This document shows positions 1 to 11,300 of a stretch of DNA of 64,000 nt, in pieces. The DNA comes from Utricularia gibba (Eukaryota; Streptophyta; Magnoliopsida; Lamiales; Lentibulariaceae): contig NEEC01000013.1 in NCBI GenBank assembly GCA_002189035.1, forward strand, positions 2,542,001 to 2,606,000. The letters run 5' to 3'. The notes under the pieces are model-generated. The model was not told the origin of the DNA. It ran no database searches and saw only the letters and a list, made by a program, of their open reading frames with translations. The first letter of the stretch is position 1. Each line of letters starts with the position of its first letter. The position numbers and the translations under genes are program-made.

Positions 1-290
1 GTAGTAGAAAAACATTAGCAATATGTTGAACCTGGAGGTATTTTGGGAGGTGACAGTTCCTCTTCCCATTAACTCTATGTCTAAAGATCTCATCAGGAAA
101 AAAAGCACTTGAAAAAATGCTGTTTTTTTGGTCTTGACACCAGCATTTGAACACATTGGGTGGAGGCTGTAAAGCAACACAGACAGACAACTGCTACTAA
201 CATCATATATTATCATACCAACAACTTGCTTTGTTTCAGACGTCACGCTTACAACTAGATTATCTAATGCAGTGTTTTTTTGCCATCTTA

Positions 291-1676
291 TTAGTCGTCC
301 TCGTCATTATACACCTTGTCAAAGCGAAGCCATTTCCTGGCTCGCACGACTCTCATGAACAAGAACCAGATAATCCCAGCGCCCGTCATCACCCCGGACA
401 ACAAGAACACAGTTTTGGTCGCCGTCACCATGATGAACAAGAGCATCCCGATGGGGATCAACGATAGTGCAGACAGGGCCGGCAATCGCAACGGCACCCT
501 GAAGGACCGTCTCTTCTGCGGCAACTTCCATCGCAGGAACAGAAACGATGCGAACTCGAGAAGCATACCTAAGCTATACAAGAAGTTGGCCGATGACACC
601 AGGTTCGTGTAGCTCAAGGACGAAACCCCGAGGGCTATCAGCGCGGAAAGCAGGATCCCCATCCATGGCGTATTGAACCATTTCGATCTCATGGCAAAGA
701 AGCGCGGCAGAAGGGCGAGATCCGCCATTCCTTCCAGTTGGTATGAGACGCTACTCAGCTGTGCTTCGAATAATCCGATGGACGATAACACCGCACCGAT
801 TTCGATCCATAGCTTCAGCCACCCACCCGCGATTAGTTTCGCAACGTCCGCCATGTACCCGGCTTCCCATTCGCTCTGCTCAACGACGATGGCTCCAGTT
901 GCGGCGAAGAGGGGTATTATGTAGCTCAACGCAATGAAGATCACAGCAATGAACAAAGCCAAGGGAAAGGTTTTACTAGGGTTTTCGACTTCACCAGCCA
1001 TGGTGCTGACGCTGTCCCAATAGTTCAAGTTCCAAAACAAAGTGTTGAACAACAAATTCCAATCTTTTTTCACACCTCTTTCGCCTAAAGAAATCCATCG
1101 ACGGGGACGAAGCTTCGGGATCGCGATCAACGACATCAAGAGAAACGGAGAAAGGGAGAGAATCCCCAGGGCAAGTGCAAAGTAACCCATGATAACTAAA
1201 CCAGTGTAATTCAAAGAAGCAAAGACCAATATGAAGACAAAGTTGGCCACATGGTTCGCCAGCCCGGAGGAGAGCAAAGGGAAGAGCCTCATCAAGTACT
1301 GCATGCAGAGCGATGTGACGGCGGCGATGTTTATCACTCCGGAAAGAAACTTCCATGTCCCCATCAGTGACCCAGCGAAGGACCCAAAGGCACGCTCCGC
1401 CCAGATCACAAACCCTCCATTCCCAGGGTACATGGTGGACAGCTCTGCAGTGATCAGCGCAACCGGGATGCACCAAACGAACGGGAAGATAAGAAACCCG
1501 AGGATTGCGAACAGAGGGCCGGCAGCTCGGATGGTCGGCTCTTCGCCATAGGGCCCGCCGGCAACTTCAAAATAGATCAAGGAGATGAGAGGTATGAGGG
1601 ACAGCTTCTTGGACGCAGCAACTCCGATGGGGGCGCTCGTCGGGAGCTGTTGAGTGTCCAAAGCCGCTTCCGCCAT
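291..1676 (-). CDS. Polyamine uptake transporter (PUT/LAT family, At3g13620-like)
   Basis: Single-exon gene of 461 residues for a multi-pass membrane carrier of the APC superfamily. The N-terminal block [15 protein letters not shown] and the internal [20 protein letters not shown] are hallmarks of the plant polyamine:H+ symporter (PUT, formerly LAT) group; the closest match I recall is At3g13620. About twelve hydrophobic segments run from residue 25 to 445, followed by a short charged cytosolic tail. Family knowledge: these carriers import spermidine, spermine, putrescine and paraquat at the plasma membrane or endomembranes. The start is the first Met, just before the conserved core. A CATATAAGG motif on the minus strand at 1736-1744 would suit a TATA box about 60 bases upstream. 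Positions 1-290 are the 3' flank. The exact substrate is inferred. Confidence 0.9.
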   Translation of the reverse strand: MAEAALDTQQLPTSAPIGVAASKKLSLIPLISLIYFEVAGGPYGEEPTIRAAGPLFAILGFLIFPFVWCIPVALITAELSTMYPGNGGFVIWAERAFGSFAGSLMGTWKFLSGVINIAAVTSLCMQYLMRLFPLLSSGLANHVANFVFILVFASLNYTGLVIMGYFALALGILSLSPFLLMSLIAIPKLRPRRWISLGERGVKKDWNLLFNTLFWNLNYWDSVSTMAGEVENPSKTFPLALFIAVIFIALSYIIPLFAATGAIVVEQSEWEAGYMADVAKLIAGGWLKLWIEIGAVLSSIGLFEAQLSSVSYQLEGMADLALLPRFFAMRSKWFNTPWMGILLSALIALGVSSLSYTNLVSSANFLYSLGMLLEFASFLFLRWKLPQKRRSFRVPLRLPALSALSLIPIGMLLFIMVTATKTVFLLSGVMTGAGIIWFLFMRVVRARKWLRFDKVYNDEDD

Positions 1677-3915
1677 CGTCCGACAACTACTAGTCTTGGT
1701 GGTTCCAAGTTGAGGAGAAGGGGATCCATGACCCTCCTTATATGTTGTAGTGGCTGAATCTACTGTTCTGGTCTTATGGTAAAAATAATGCTACATCATC
1801 ACTTTATATTTTAATATCTCCATAAGTTTTATCATTTTTAATTCACATATTTTAAAAATACAAATATTTATCATTTTATTTCAAACATTATCATCATATT
1901 CTTCATTATAATGGATTAAATAGTATTTGTTAATTTGGAATTATATTTATTGTAAAGTATTATAACAAAAAGTAAAAACAATCCTTTTAAAACATTGTGT
2001 GGATCACTATGAAATAAAAAAATAATAGATAAAGATTGTTAATGTATAAAGGAAGTTTAATAGCATGAAAGTCAAATGTCAAAATTAACTTTTTCTTGAA
2101 AAAAAAAAAGTGATTTCCATGTACAAGCAGTGATACGTAGAGTACCTCTCCTATCTCTAGATTTTATATTAATTAATGAAAAAGGTCAATATAATTTTAG
2201 AAATACTTGTTTTGTTTAAAAACAAAAAAAAAAAAAAAAAAAAATACAAGTTCCATCACATGGTAGTTTTAAGATCAAGTTGAAGAGAGAGGTGTGGAGA
2301 TGGGCATCACTAGATTACAGGAAGTGTGTTGTTATGCAATGTATCACACATGAGAAATTTCCGACACACACATCGAAAGTCTTTCGTGCTTCCGGTTCCA
2401 ACCCTCCTTCCGACAACGCACATATGCACGCTGACGACACACAACCAACAGTCCGAAACAGTCTTCAACTCTGTAAGACTTTGGTTCCTGCTGCGCTCAG
2501 CCCAGCCCATGCTTCTGTTCATTTGGAAAGGCGGCAGGGGCAGCATGTAATGAAAGCAGAAAGCAGAAAGCAAGCATCTTTTTTGTGGGATTGCTTGTTT
2601 ATAAGCAGAGTTAGAAATGGGGTGGATGGCAGAGGGCCACGCCTCGCCTGAGGAATCAGATCAGAAGCCAACCATTCCTTCTCATATATCTATCTAATCT
2701 ATCTGAGAGGGTGAGTGATGCAAGCCCAGGCCCATCCTCCCATGTGGCTGACGTTCCCATCCAATTTTATTAAAGTATCCATTCTCACACTCTCTCTCAC
2801 ACATTACCTATATTTTTTTCAACACAGGATGATTATTTTTATCACACACTTAAAATAATACAGTGTGTATTTTTTAAATTAACTCTCCAAACCTGGGACT
2901 CCTACGGTACTGCTACTGGGTCAGGCTCTGTCTGTCTCTATGTTTACCTCTGCAAGATAATATACAAAAAACTTAGTGGAGGCGCAACGCCATTCACATG
3001 CCAAAATAACCATCCATCCTATGGGCTGTTTGTAAATAAATGGTGCCTAACAGATAAATCCAGGATACTTATTTTTTAAAAATGGACAATGCTTGCCCAT
3101 GGAAAAAGTTTACAGTTTGTAAAACTTAAATACATAATAAACATAAATCATATTAAAAAAATATTATACTTTACCAATCAATACTAATTCACAATTTATT
3201 ATTTTATTTACTTTTACGATATTAGATTGTTTTTGTTAATGTATACCCCCCTACTATATATATCTTTTTGGTGGTTGAAAGTAAATGAAAAGATGTTGGT
3301 TTTGGGTCTTTATTGGGCCCATCTCTAAACAGACTTCAGACACTGAGCCAGCCCGTCTTGTAATAATAAGGTGGCCCAAGAATCCAAGGTCTAGGGTTTA
3401 GTCTTCCCAAGGGTACATTTGGTATGCACCATTTAATTTCAATTTTCGAATTACAAGAAAGTACTTTTTTTATTAAAATAATATTTTCTAAAATCGGAAT
3501 TTTATTAAAAAAAATTGAGGAAGACACAAATTTGAAAAGCGAGGGGGACCGTCCTCAACCTCATTCCTCCTTACCAAGATTGAAAAATATCCCGACAAGA
3601 AGCCGTTGACCAAACCAAAGTGAGTGAATGGTCCGATTTCACATTTACATGTAAATGAATAATGCATCATCTATTATTCCTCTATAATAAATAATAAATA
3701 TATCCAAACCCTTTTATTATTTCTTATTATTTTTTATATTACCAATTCTAGGTAAAAAAAACGATAGCGGACACGGCGCGATGCGGACTCGCGACACTTC
3801 CATTCCATCTTCACACAACTAAATTTTCCTGGTATTTTCAAAACCGGCAGCTAATTTATTCGAAAGCCACAAGATAACTAGTGCACGCAAGGCGGAGATG
3901 TCATTCCTCCCGGTA
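1677..3915. other. AT-rich intergenic spacer
   Basis: Spacer of about 2.2 kb between two minus-strand genes. It contains a 21-base poly-A tract (2224-2244), CT/CA-rich patches and many short AT runs. Short open frames here (for example 2280-2651) have no recognisable protein features. I see no gene and no clear terminal inverted repeats. Confidence 0.6.
1736..1744 (-). promoter_or_regulatory. Candidate TATA box of the PUT gene
   Basis: CATATAAGG on the minus strand, about 60 bases upstream of the PUT start codon. This spacing leaves room for a short 5' UTR. It is a motif match only. Confidence 0.35.
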
Positions 3916-4621
3916 CTAGAGAAGGGACGCTGCGAGTGCAATTCCAGCCGCAGCCACGGCGGCCCGTAACAGGTTCCGACTCGCGGCGCTGGTCGAGGAG
4001 GGATGCTGCACAACGGTTGTCGGCACGCCGGTCGATCTCGCTGACCCTGGGTTACAGTAAAAGTTTGTTAGTTTTTTTTTAGCAGCTGGGGGGTTTGCAA
4101 ATTCAGAGAGGAGATCTCACCGGTGGGGGCAGGGGAGGGAACGATGGCGTGGGGTGTGACGGAGGAGACTTCCTTGAAAATCTGCGCGTCCGGTGAGTTG
4201 GGGTCCAGATGCAGGTATGCTGAGAAACAGGCACCGACCGGGGTTAACTCGAATGGTGGACAAGAGAAGGAGAAGAGAAGTGTATCAGACCTATGCAGTC
4301 GTTGGCGGAGTACTTGGAGTAGACCTTGCAGCGCTCAGGGAGGTGCATGGCGAGAGTGGCGTTGATGTTGAGGCTGAGGGAGGGGTCATTTCTGTCGTTG
4401 ATGAGGACGCAGATGCACCCGGGATTGTCCTGCACCACCTCCTTCAGTCCTCCGCAGCAGTCCGCCGTCGGGACCTTCGACTGCCCGCTCACGTACGCCA
4501 AGCACGTCGCCAGGCCCATCAGCTTCTCCCCGCACTTGCTCCGGTCCGCGTTTATATCGCATTCCACCGCCGCCAACAACAACCACGCCGCCGCCGCCAC
4601 CCAAATCGCAATCCTCATCAT
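3916..4621 (-). CDS. GPI-anchored non-specific lipid transfer protein (LTPG, At1g55260-like)
   Basis: Three exons on the minus strand (4291-4621, 4121-4219, 3916-4046) encode 186 residues. I chose the Met at 4621 because a signal peptide (MMRIAIWVAAAAWLLLA) follows at once; the frame stays open 24 codons further upstream. The eight-cysteine motif is complete: C...C...CC...C-I-C...C...C. The stretch LINDRNDPSLSLNINATLA and the exon 2 block LHLDPNSPDAQIF match LTPG6/YLS3-type proteins. A Ser/Thr/Ala-rich linker leads to a hydrophobic tail ending ALAASLL, typical of a GPI-anchor signal. Introns are 71 and 74 bases. Expected role: binding lipids at the outer plasma membrane or wall and supporting cuticle or suberin lipid export. 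A TATTAAAA motif lies about 140 bases upstream of the start. Confidence 0.88.
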
Positions 4622-5660
4622 CCTGACTTCCCCTTTTTCTTTGTCACGGGAACGCGAACGGGGGGAGAAATACTGCGCGCCCTGCCTCTGCAACTAGATG
4701 TTTCGAGACTCCACGAGACGGTAGAGAGCGGAGTGCAGGGGGGAGGAGGGCGTGGAGTGCTTTTAATACAGACCCAGAGAGGCAGGCAGCTCTTCATTAA
4801 AGTCCATCCTTTACTCCCATGCTCTTATGTAGAGGAGTTCCACAGTAAAACACAAGGGGCGAGCAACCCATCCATCCTCTTGGTCCACACAGGAATTTGT
4901 TCCTCATCTTCCAAACTCATCTCAAATTATGCCCGTCCTCCGCATCCTCACATGCGGCGGCGGCGGCGGCGGCGGCGGCGGGTCGTTTCTCCGGTGAAGA
5001 ACCACATCAAACTCCAAATCTACCCACAACCCACTTGTGCAAATACATGTCTGGTGGCGTAGCACCACCTCACAACTGCCACAAAACAAACAAACAATTA
5101 AAGAAATCATATTTCAGCAGCGAGTTCAAAGGGTGGTAAAAGCGAGACATGACAGAGGGGGGGGGATAAGTGGCGGGCTATAGCGAAACAAGTGGCCTTC
5201 TTCTTGCCGGTGACCGGAAAATAAGAACCGCGGATTATTAAAAAAGATGGCCGAGTCCCACAAAGTGAGAAGCGTCAGTGATCTGGCGCACCTTCCTGCT
5301 GGCGATTCCGCATTATGCATCGTTTCTGCAAGGAGAAGCACGATGCCGTGTCCGTACGTATTTGCATCTTAACTCAAAAAGAACCCATCCAAGCCAAGGG
5401 GCAATCGAGATCCTCCACACTAACCGATGCATTGAAAAAGAAAAATCCAACTGGATGCATGAAGGTAGCCATGCAGCTAGTTTTCAAAACAATTGGGGTC
5501 TGGTGTAACTCAGTTCATTTTCCTCATCACACAAGTGTAAAAATGTATCCTTTCAGTGTGACACTTTGAATATGTATAGCGTGTGAAATAATGTGGTTCA
5601 AAGGGTATGTAACCAAGGTATGCGATCCAGGACACTTCCGGGTGAACAGGAGATGATGAA
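4622..5660. other. Intergenic spacer with CGG microsatellite
   Basis: The LTPG 5' flank and the 3' flank of the AP2 gene. A TATA-like TATTAAAA (minus strand, 4761-4768) precedes LTPG. A CGG trinucleotide run lies at about 4954-4982. I see no additional gene. Confidence 0.55.
4954..4982. repeat. (CGG)n microsatellite
   Basis: Nine to ten consecutive CGG units upstream of the LTPG gene. It is not inside any modelled exon. Confidence 0.9.
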
Positions 5661-6788
5661 TCAAGCCATGAGGATGTCGTCTTCGCAACCCGGAAAATCG
5701 ATATATCTCGGCTTCTCATTGGCCTTTTCCACTTGATGGCACCCTTTTGCATTCCTTCTCAGCCCTTCGGATGATGCATATATCAGAAAATAGCAGCTTC
5801 ATCATAACTCGCTGTATTCTATGAGTCAAAGCCTTACTCTTATTGGCGATGGTGGAGCGTGTGAGAGCGAGGAACTCCTCCCATTTGTACTTTCGCAGCT
5901 CGTTCTTTTCCTCCTCCGAGAGCTTCATGTTCGGTTCCCTCCCGCACATAAATGCAGCCCTGCAGAAGTATCAAAGCATTCAGACAAAGGCAAGAGTCTG
6001 AGGAATCATTTGGACTGATTCCTTTACTTGAAGAAAGGATATTGTTTGTTTTCCGGTGAACATGCCCGTGAATGGCTTTTGAGCCAACGGGAGAGGGAGC
6101 AAAAGTCAGAAGCATGTAAAGAACCTGTCATATAATCTTGCAGCCTCTTCTTCTGAGTCGACAGTTCCCAAATGGATCTGCTTCTTGTCAACCTTGATTG
6201 CAGCTTGCCATTTTCTGTTCTTGTAATAAACACCGCGCATTGTGCACAGTTCTCTGTTTTCAGCACGCCTCCTTCGGTGGGGCTTCCTGTGTTCAACCTC
6301 TGCAACTTCATGATACAAAACATTTGAAAAAATTGAAATATGTTGCTGTCATGTCGGATGCTGGACACTGAATACAAACCTAGGAATTGTCTGAAATGAT
6401 CATCTTGCTTCAAGGTGTTGGGGTCACTCAATTTTGGTGAGGCTGCCACAACCACCAAGGTGGCTACCTAAACAAGCCGCTAGATTCTTTTAGCAACAAA
6501 CAAACCACAATCCAAGAAACAGAGCGCACACTTGCCTGATTTGCTTGTTCTGGAATGCAGCCATCGTTTAACTGCAGAGGATGGGCGCTAGCAGATTCGT
6601 TGCTGTCTTTTGGACTCATGTTTCCATGGACAGAGAGAGAAGTTTCACCAGATGCCGACTTTTGCCCAGCTGAGACTCCACAAGGATACAAATCAACAGA
6701 CAGCAGAAGGCAACATCATGATACTTGAAGAATGAATATTCATACCACAGAAGATTCCCAACGGCCTGCGTCTGCGAATGCTCACCAT
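5661..6788 (-). CDS. AP2/ERF-like transcription factor (At4g13040/APD1-like)
   Basis: Six small exons (6746-6788, 6532-6675, 6380-6442, 6125-6305, 5838-5959, 5661-5764) give 218 residues with consistent phases. The start MVSIRRRRPLG matches the At4g13040 subgroup, an atypical single-AP2 family. The AP2 core runs over exons 4 and 5: RGVYYKNRKWQAAIKV, then KKQIHLGTVDSEEEAARLYDR, then AAFMCGREPN. Basic residues precede the domain. In Arabidopsis this subgroup (APD1) supports salicylic-acid-dependent defence; the role here is inferred. Exon 4 and 5 borders are firm. Exon 2 has two possible acceptors six bases apart. Its donor could be GC (AG|GCAAGT), but only the GT four bases further keeps the phase. 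The C-terminal exon is assigned by splice phase alone. Confidence 0.8.
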
Positions 6789-7372
6789 GGCCTTAATTCT
6801 CCTACAGAGCACATGAGTGATGCTTCACGGATTCAAAAACAATGCACAAAAAGAGCCAAGAATTAAATCAGACTGCAACAGGTAGAGAGCCCTATCGTAA
6901 AACTGTGCCCGTCTGAGCTTTTAAATCAGACAACGTAAGTTGAAAGTGTTCAAATGGAAAGGCCATCAGCCATCGGACAAGCAACCGTGTTTGGGTAAGT
7001 GGGAAAGCAACGCAGAAAGAAAGCTTTAATAAAGCAAAACAATCAAGCTCTATCCCTGTTGCACTCTGACACGCTATAGCTAATCAGCTATCTATCAGTA
7101 CCCAACAACAGAAAGAGCAGAAAAGACTTTTCTTTCCCTTTCCGCGAACTCCAGCTCACCACCCTCTCGCAGAAACGGATGAAATCAAGAGAACCCACAT
7201 CTTAAAAAGCAAGAAATCGTCGTCTTTCAACTGCAAAACACGGGAATGAATACCGCACGAGTGAGTCAACTGGGTGATTAAAAGCCAAGGCAAGAATATG
7301 GGCAGTAGACAGAATCCACCCTAGGCAAAAAAGAATCCACAAATTGGCCGTAGCTGTTGGAAGAAGAAACGA

Positions 7373-7387
7373 GGGGGGGGGGGGGGG
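7373..7387. repeat. Poly-G tract (15 bases)
   Basis: Fifteen consecutive G, followed by a further GC-rich patch. It is complementary to the poly-C tract at 7543-7558. Confidence 0.95.
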
Positions 7388-7542
7388 CGGGGCGGCAGAT
7401 TCCAATCGAGAGCTGTAGTTGGAAGCGAGCCACGACCACGAACCAGTAGTTGTTGCATTACATTACTCATGCATCAACCACCTTTCATCTCAACTCCTCC
7501 TCCATTCATCTCAACCCAATAAATAGCCTGCCCCTGACCCTG

Positions 7543-7558
7543 CCCCCCCCCCCCCCCC
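7543..7558. repeat. Poly-C tract (16 bases)
   Basis: Sixteen consecutive C about 155 bases after the poly-G tract. Confidence 0.95.
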
Positions 7559-8315
7559 TTCATCACATCTCCATAATGGAGACTAACTCATGTCTGACTG
7601 ACTTGGCGACGAAGAAGGATGTGAAATTACCGCCGCGCCCCTGCCGCGTCGTGAACCGACCGGCGACCTTTTTATGGATCTTCCGTCTGCCTGAATTGAC
7701 TAAACTACCCTTGGGGAAGAAAAACAGAACTGCTGCCTATTAAAATCCATTCAATGACCAGCCCAACCTAACTCCTCCTCCTCCTCTTCAGATAATAACA
7801 AAGAAAAAATACATTTTATAAATTAGTTGTAACTACTTAATTAATTCAATCTTCTAAAAAAAAATTATTATCAAAGTTCAAAAGACTATAAATATAAAAA
7901 CGCTTGTTACGTTTTATTAGAATTAATTTCTTTAAAAAGAGGTGTTAATATCCGATGAATTTCAAAATTGAATATGTAAACAGCATAAGTAGTAGCAAAC
8001 ATGAGTTTGTGTGTAAACCCGCTGGTGTTGGGCTTGGAGCAACCATTTAAATTAGCAAAGAAAAAACGAATTTTTTTTTGGATATTCTTCTTGAAAAATA
8101 TTTATAAATTTTGTTATTGCAATTCTGTTGTTTTAATTTAATTTGTTGAAAAGCACCTCGCCGGTAGGCTGTAGGGCGAATGCGTCTAGTGTAATTAAGA
8201 TAGTGGCCGAGGGATATTCCTTTCGGGAACTCTGGTGTGACAATTGGATGACCGTCGATCCTTATTCCGCCATGGCTGTGCTCGGATTGGGGTCGTTTTG
8301 GTGATTGCATGACCC

Positions 8316-11300
8316 ATGGAGACGCTGCAGAGGACAGTGGAGACCTGGGTGCGGGACCGGAGTTCCAAGGTTTTCAGCCTCAAATGGTCTCCCCCATGGA
8401 GGATGGTTGTGAACTTGCCATGGCCCTGGCCCTGGCAGAGGCCTCGCCCAAACAATCGGCTCGAGGAACAAAGGAAAATGAAGGAAGAATTGGAATCCCG
8501 AAAGAGGAAGTTAGAAAAATTGTGTCGTGCCCTCAAGGCAGAGACCGTCGCTGATTTGCAGGAAATTCTCTGTTGCATGGTTCTCTCCGAGTGTGTTTAC
8601 AAGGTGCTTCCTTTTTAGCATCATCGAAGTAAAATGTCGTAGAGTTGTGCTTGATTCTCATTTTAGAATGTGCGTGGCTGTAATTTTGTGTGTGTGTGTG
8701 TGGGGAATTCGGATCAGTGGCACTGACCTTTGTGAATTGCAAGTGCAGAGACCTCCTGAGTTGCTTCGAGCAGTGAATAAATTCAAGGCCGATTTCGGTG
8801 GCAAAATTGTTTCTCTAGAGCGAGTTCAACCTTCTTCTGATCACGTCCCTCACAGGTATATACAATAGATTTAAACCTAGCATTGTTTTCCCGTCAGTTT
8901 CACACATCGTTTGTAAACTCTTTTGTCAACCCGAGCTTCATCTCACAGTTATACGCATATCACTCAATTGAAAAAGATTCATTTTTTTATCAGTAATAAA
9001 AACATACATTATAAATGCAATTGTCCACTGATTGTGTACAAAAGCATCCCTTGGGTGAATTCGTTATAGGATAGAAGATATGTACTGACTTATTGCCTGG
9101 TTGTCAGTTTGGTATGCCATCATAAATAAAAGTCATGTTCTCTTGACACTTAGGTATTTGCTGGCCGAATCGGGAGACACATTGTTTGCCTCCTTCATTG
9201 GAACTAGACAGTACAAGTTAGTATGGACTCTGCATCTCTAAAGCTGTTTGTAGTAATAAGTTAAAAATGATTTCTTAAGCTGTCTCCTTCTTCCTCTTTT
9301 GTCCGTATCTCACAAAAAGGGATGTGATGGCTGATGCAAATATATTTCAAGGTGACATATTCCATGAGGATGCTGTGGCAGACCTCACCAGCAGAATTGC
9401 ATATATGGCCCCTGAGATCCTAATGGATAATGCAGATAGTGGTTCTGAACCTGTAGATACCCGTTTCAAGGAAGCTAAGTTTACGCCTAAGCCTGCTGTT
9501 CATAAGGTATAATAAGCACTGCAATACGTTTGCATATTGAACTTCATTGGATGCATCAATGGCTTTTTGTCATATACATGTACATATATATTTTTTGTTT
9601 TTGGACGCTCTCAACGTATGATTTTCTTCAATGTTCGTTTGTTGTTGCTCATGCCCCTAGGGTTTTATGGCTCGAGCAAAAGGAATCCCTGCGTTGGAGT
9701 TATACAGGTTAGCACAAAAGAAGAGAAGAAAACTTGTTCTGTGTGGGCATTCACTTGGCGGAGCAGTATGTTCTTTCACTGGTGTTTTTGGGTTTCTGTC
9801 TTGAGACTTGCATATCGATGAATGTTTTGAATGTGCCAATAATTTCCCAGGTAGCAGTTCTGGCTACTCTCGCAATATTAAGAGTTGTTGGTATTGCATC
9901 AAAGGAGACTGAAAAAGTACAAGTTAAATGTATCACATTTTCACAACCTCCAGTTGGAAATTCTGCTCTCAGGGAGTATGTTTTTGTACTCTCACCTTTT
10001 ACAAAATTCCAAATTTCATGTAATCACCGCCCTTCTACCATTTTTTTTCAGCTATGTCAACAGAAAAGGATGGCAGTATCTTTTCAAAACATATTGCATT
10101 CCAGAAGACTTGGTTCCTCGAATATTATCTCCAGCATATTTTCATCATTATAACTCTCAAAACTTGGCCGGATGTGCAGCAGCTGTAAATTCATTGCCAT
10201 TAGCATCCTCAAAGAACGGGGAAGAATCTTCAAAGCAGAAAGCAACCAACACTAAACAAGAAGGAGAACAGTTGGTACTGGGTTTAGGTCCAGTGCAGAC
10301 ATCCTTTTGGAGACTTTCAAAACTTGTTCCCATAGATGGTCTTAGAAGGCATATTTCTATGTATAAGCCTAAAAAGGTGGATCCACTTGATTCTGCTTCA
10401 ACGTCCTCAATTGATGATGTTGCTTCTTCTCCACAATCTCTTGCAATCGAAGAGGGTTCCAATGGTATTTCTTTACGGCCTTTGCCAGTGATCAGCGATG
10501 AAAATGCTGAATCAAAAAGTGAAAAGCCACCTCGAAATGGTAAAATCCACGCTGGAAACAGACTGCTATGGCGTGGTATGCCCTCTTTACCTTCTTATGT
10601 GCCCTTTGGCCAGGTAATTCCTTACTTAAATTGATCCCATTTTTTAATTCATCATATGCCTGAAGTATATAGACTTCAGGTCTCCTAGTCTTGTATTCTC
10701 AGTGGCCTGACTTATCCAGTATTTGCTTTGTTTTTTAATCGCTGTTTTTCAATAGCTTTATATTCTGGGAACTTCCGCTGTGGAATCACTTTCTGGATCA
10801 GAATACACAAAGTTGACATCGGTGAACTGCCTGATTCCTTAATTCTCCTTCATTGATATTGCTCTTTATTTCGTGTCACTTTTATTATCAATGTTTCTAA
10901 ATTTGTTAACTATAACAACTTTCACATTCAGGTGGCATCTGTGATCACTGAGCTGAAAGAGCGTTTCCAGTCTCACTCAATGAAATCATATAGGTCAAGA
11001 TTCCAAAGGTATCACACTGTTTTCTAGAGTCCCTTGCTTTTTGATAGATAGTTCCTAGTTTCCATGTTGGTTATCTGCTACTTTTTTCCACTAGAATCTT
11101 GAAAATGATATTCTACAAAACTGTATCATTAGCAACTTGTCTTCCAAAGTGCCTTGCTTTTATTTAGCTATGAGCACCTTCTTATTTTGTTTTCAGAATC
11201 TTCGATGTCTGCATGAATGAAAATGCATTTTCATGCCTTGGGAGAGAGCAAGAGCTGCAGTTTCAACATTTACAAAAAATGCTAGGAATTTCAGATTCTG

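Larger units (their letters stand above)
6789..8315. other. Divergent promoter region between the AP2 factor and lipase genes
   Basis: Spacer of 1.5 kb between genes transcribed away from each other, so it holds both promoters. It contains a 15-base G run (7373-7387) and a 16-base C run (7543-7558). I see no credible coding sequence; the short Pro/Ser-rich frame at 7450-7743 reads through the C run. Confidence 0.55.

Noticed and set aside
3400-3700. Possible MITE or Helitron remnant in the AT-rich spacer
   Set aside because: Some phrases resemble transposon ends, but I found no matching inverted repeat or target duplication.
4193-5062. 289-residue open frame on the plus strand
   Set aside because: It runs antisense through the LTPG exons and the CGG repeat, is Arg/Gln/His-rich and has no family match. 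The minus-strand gene has a signal peptide, an eight-Cys motif and proper introns.
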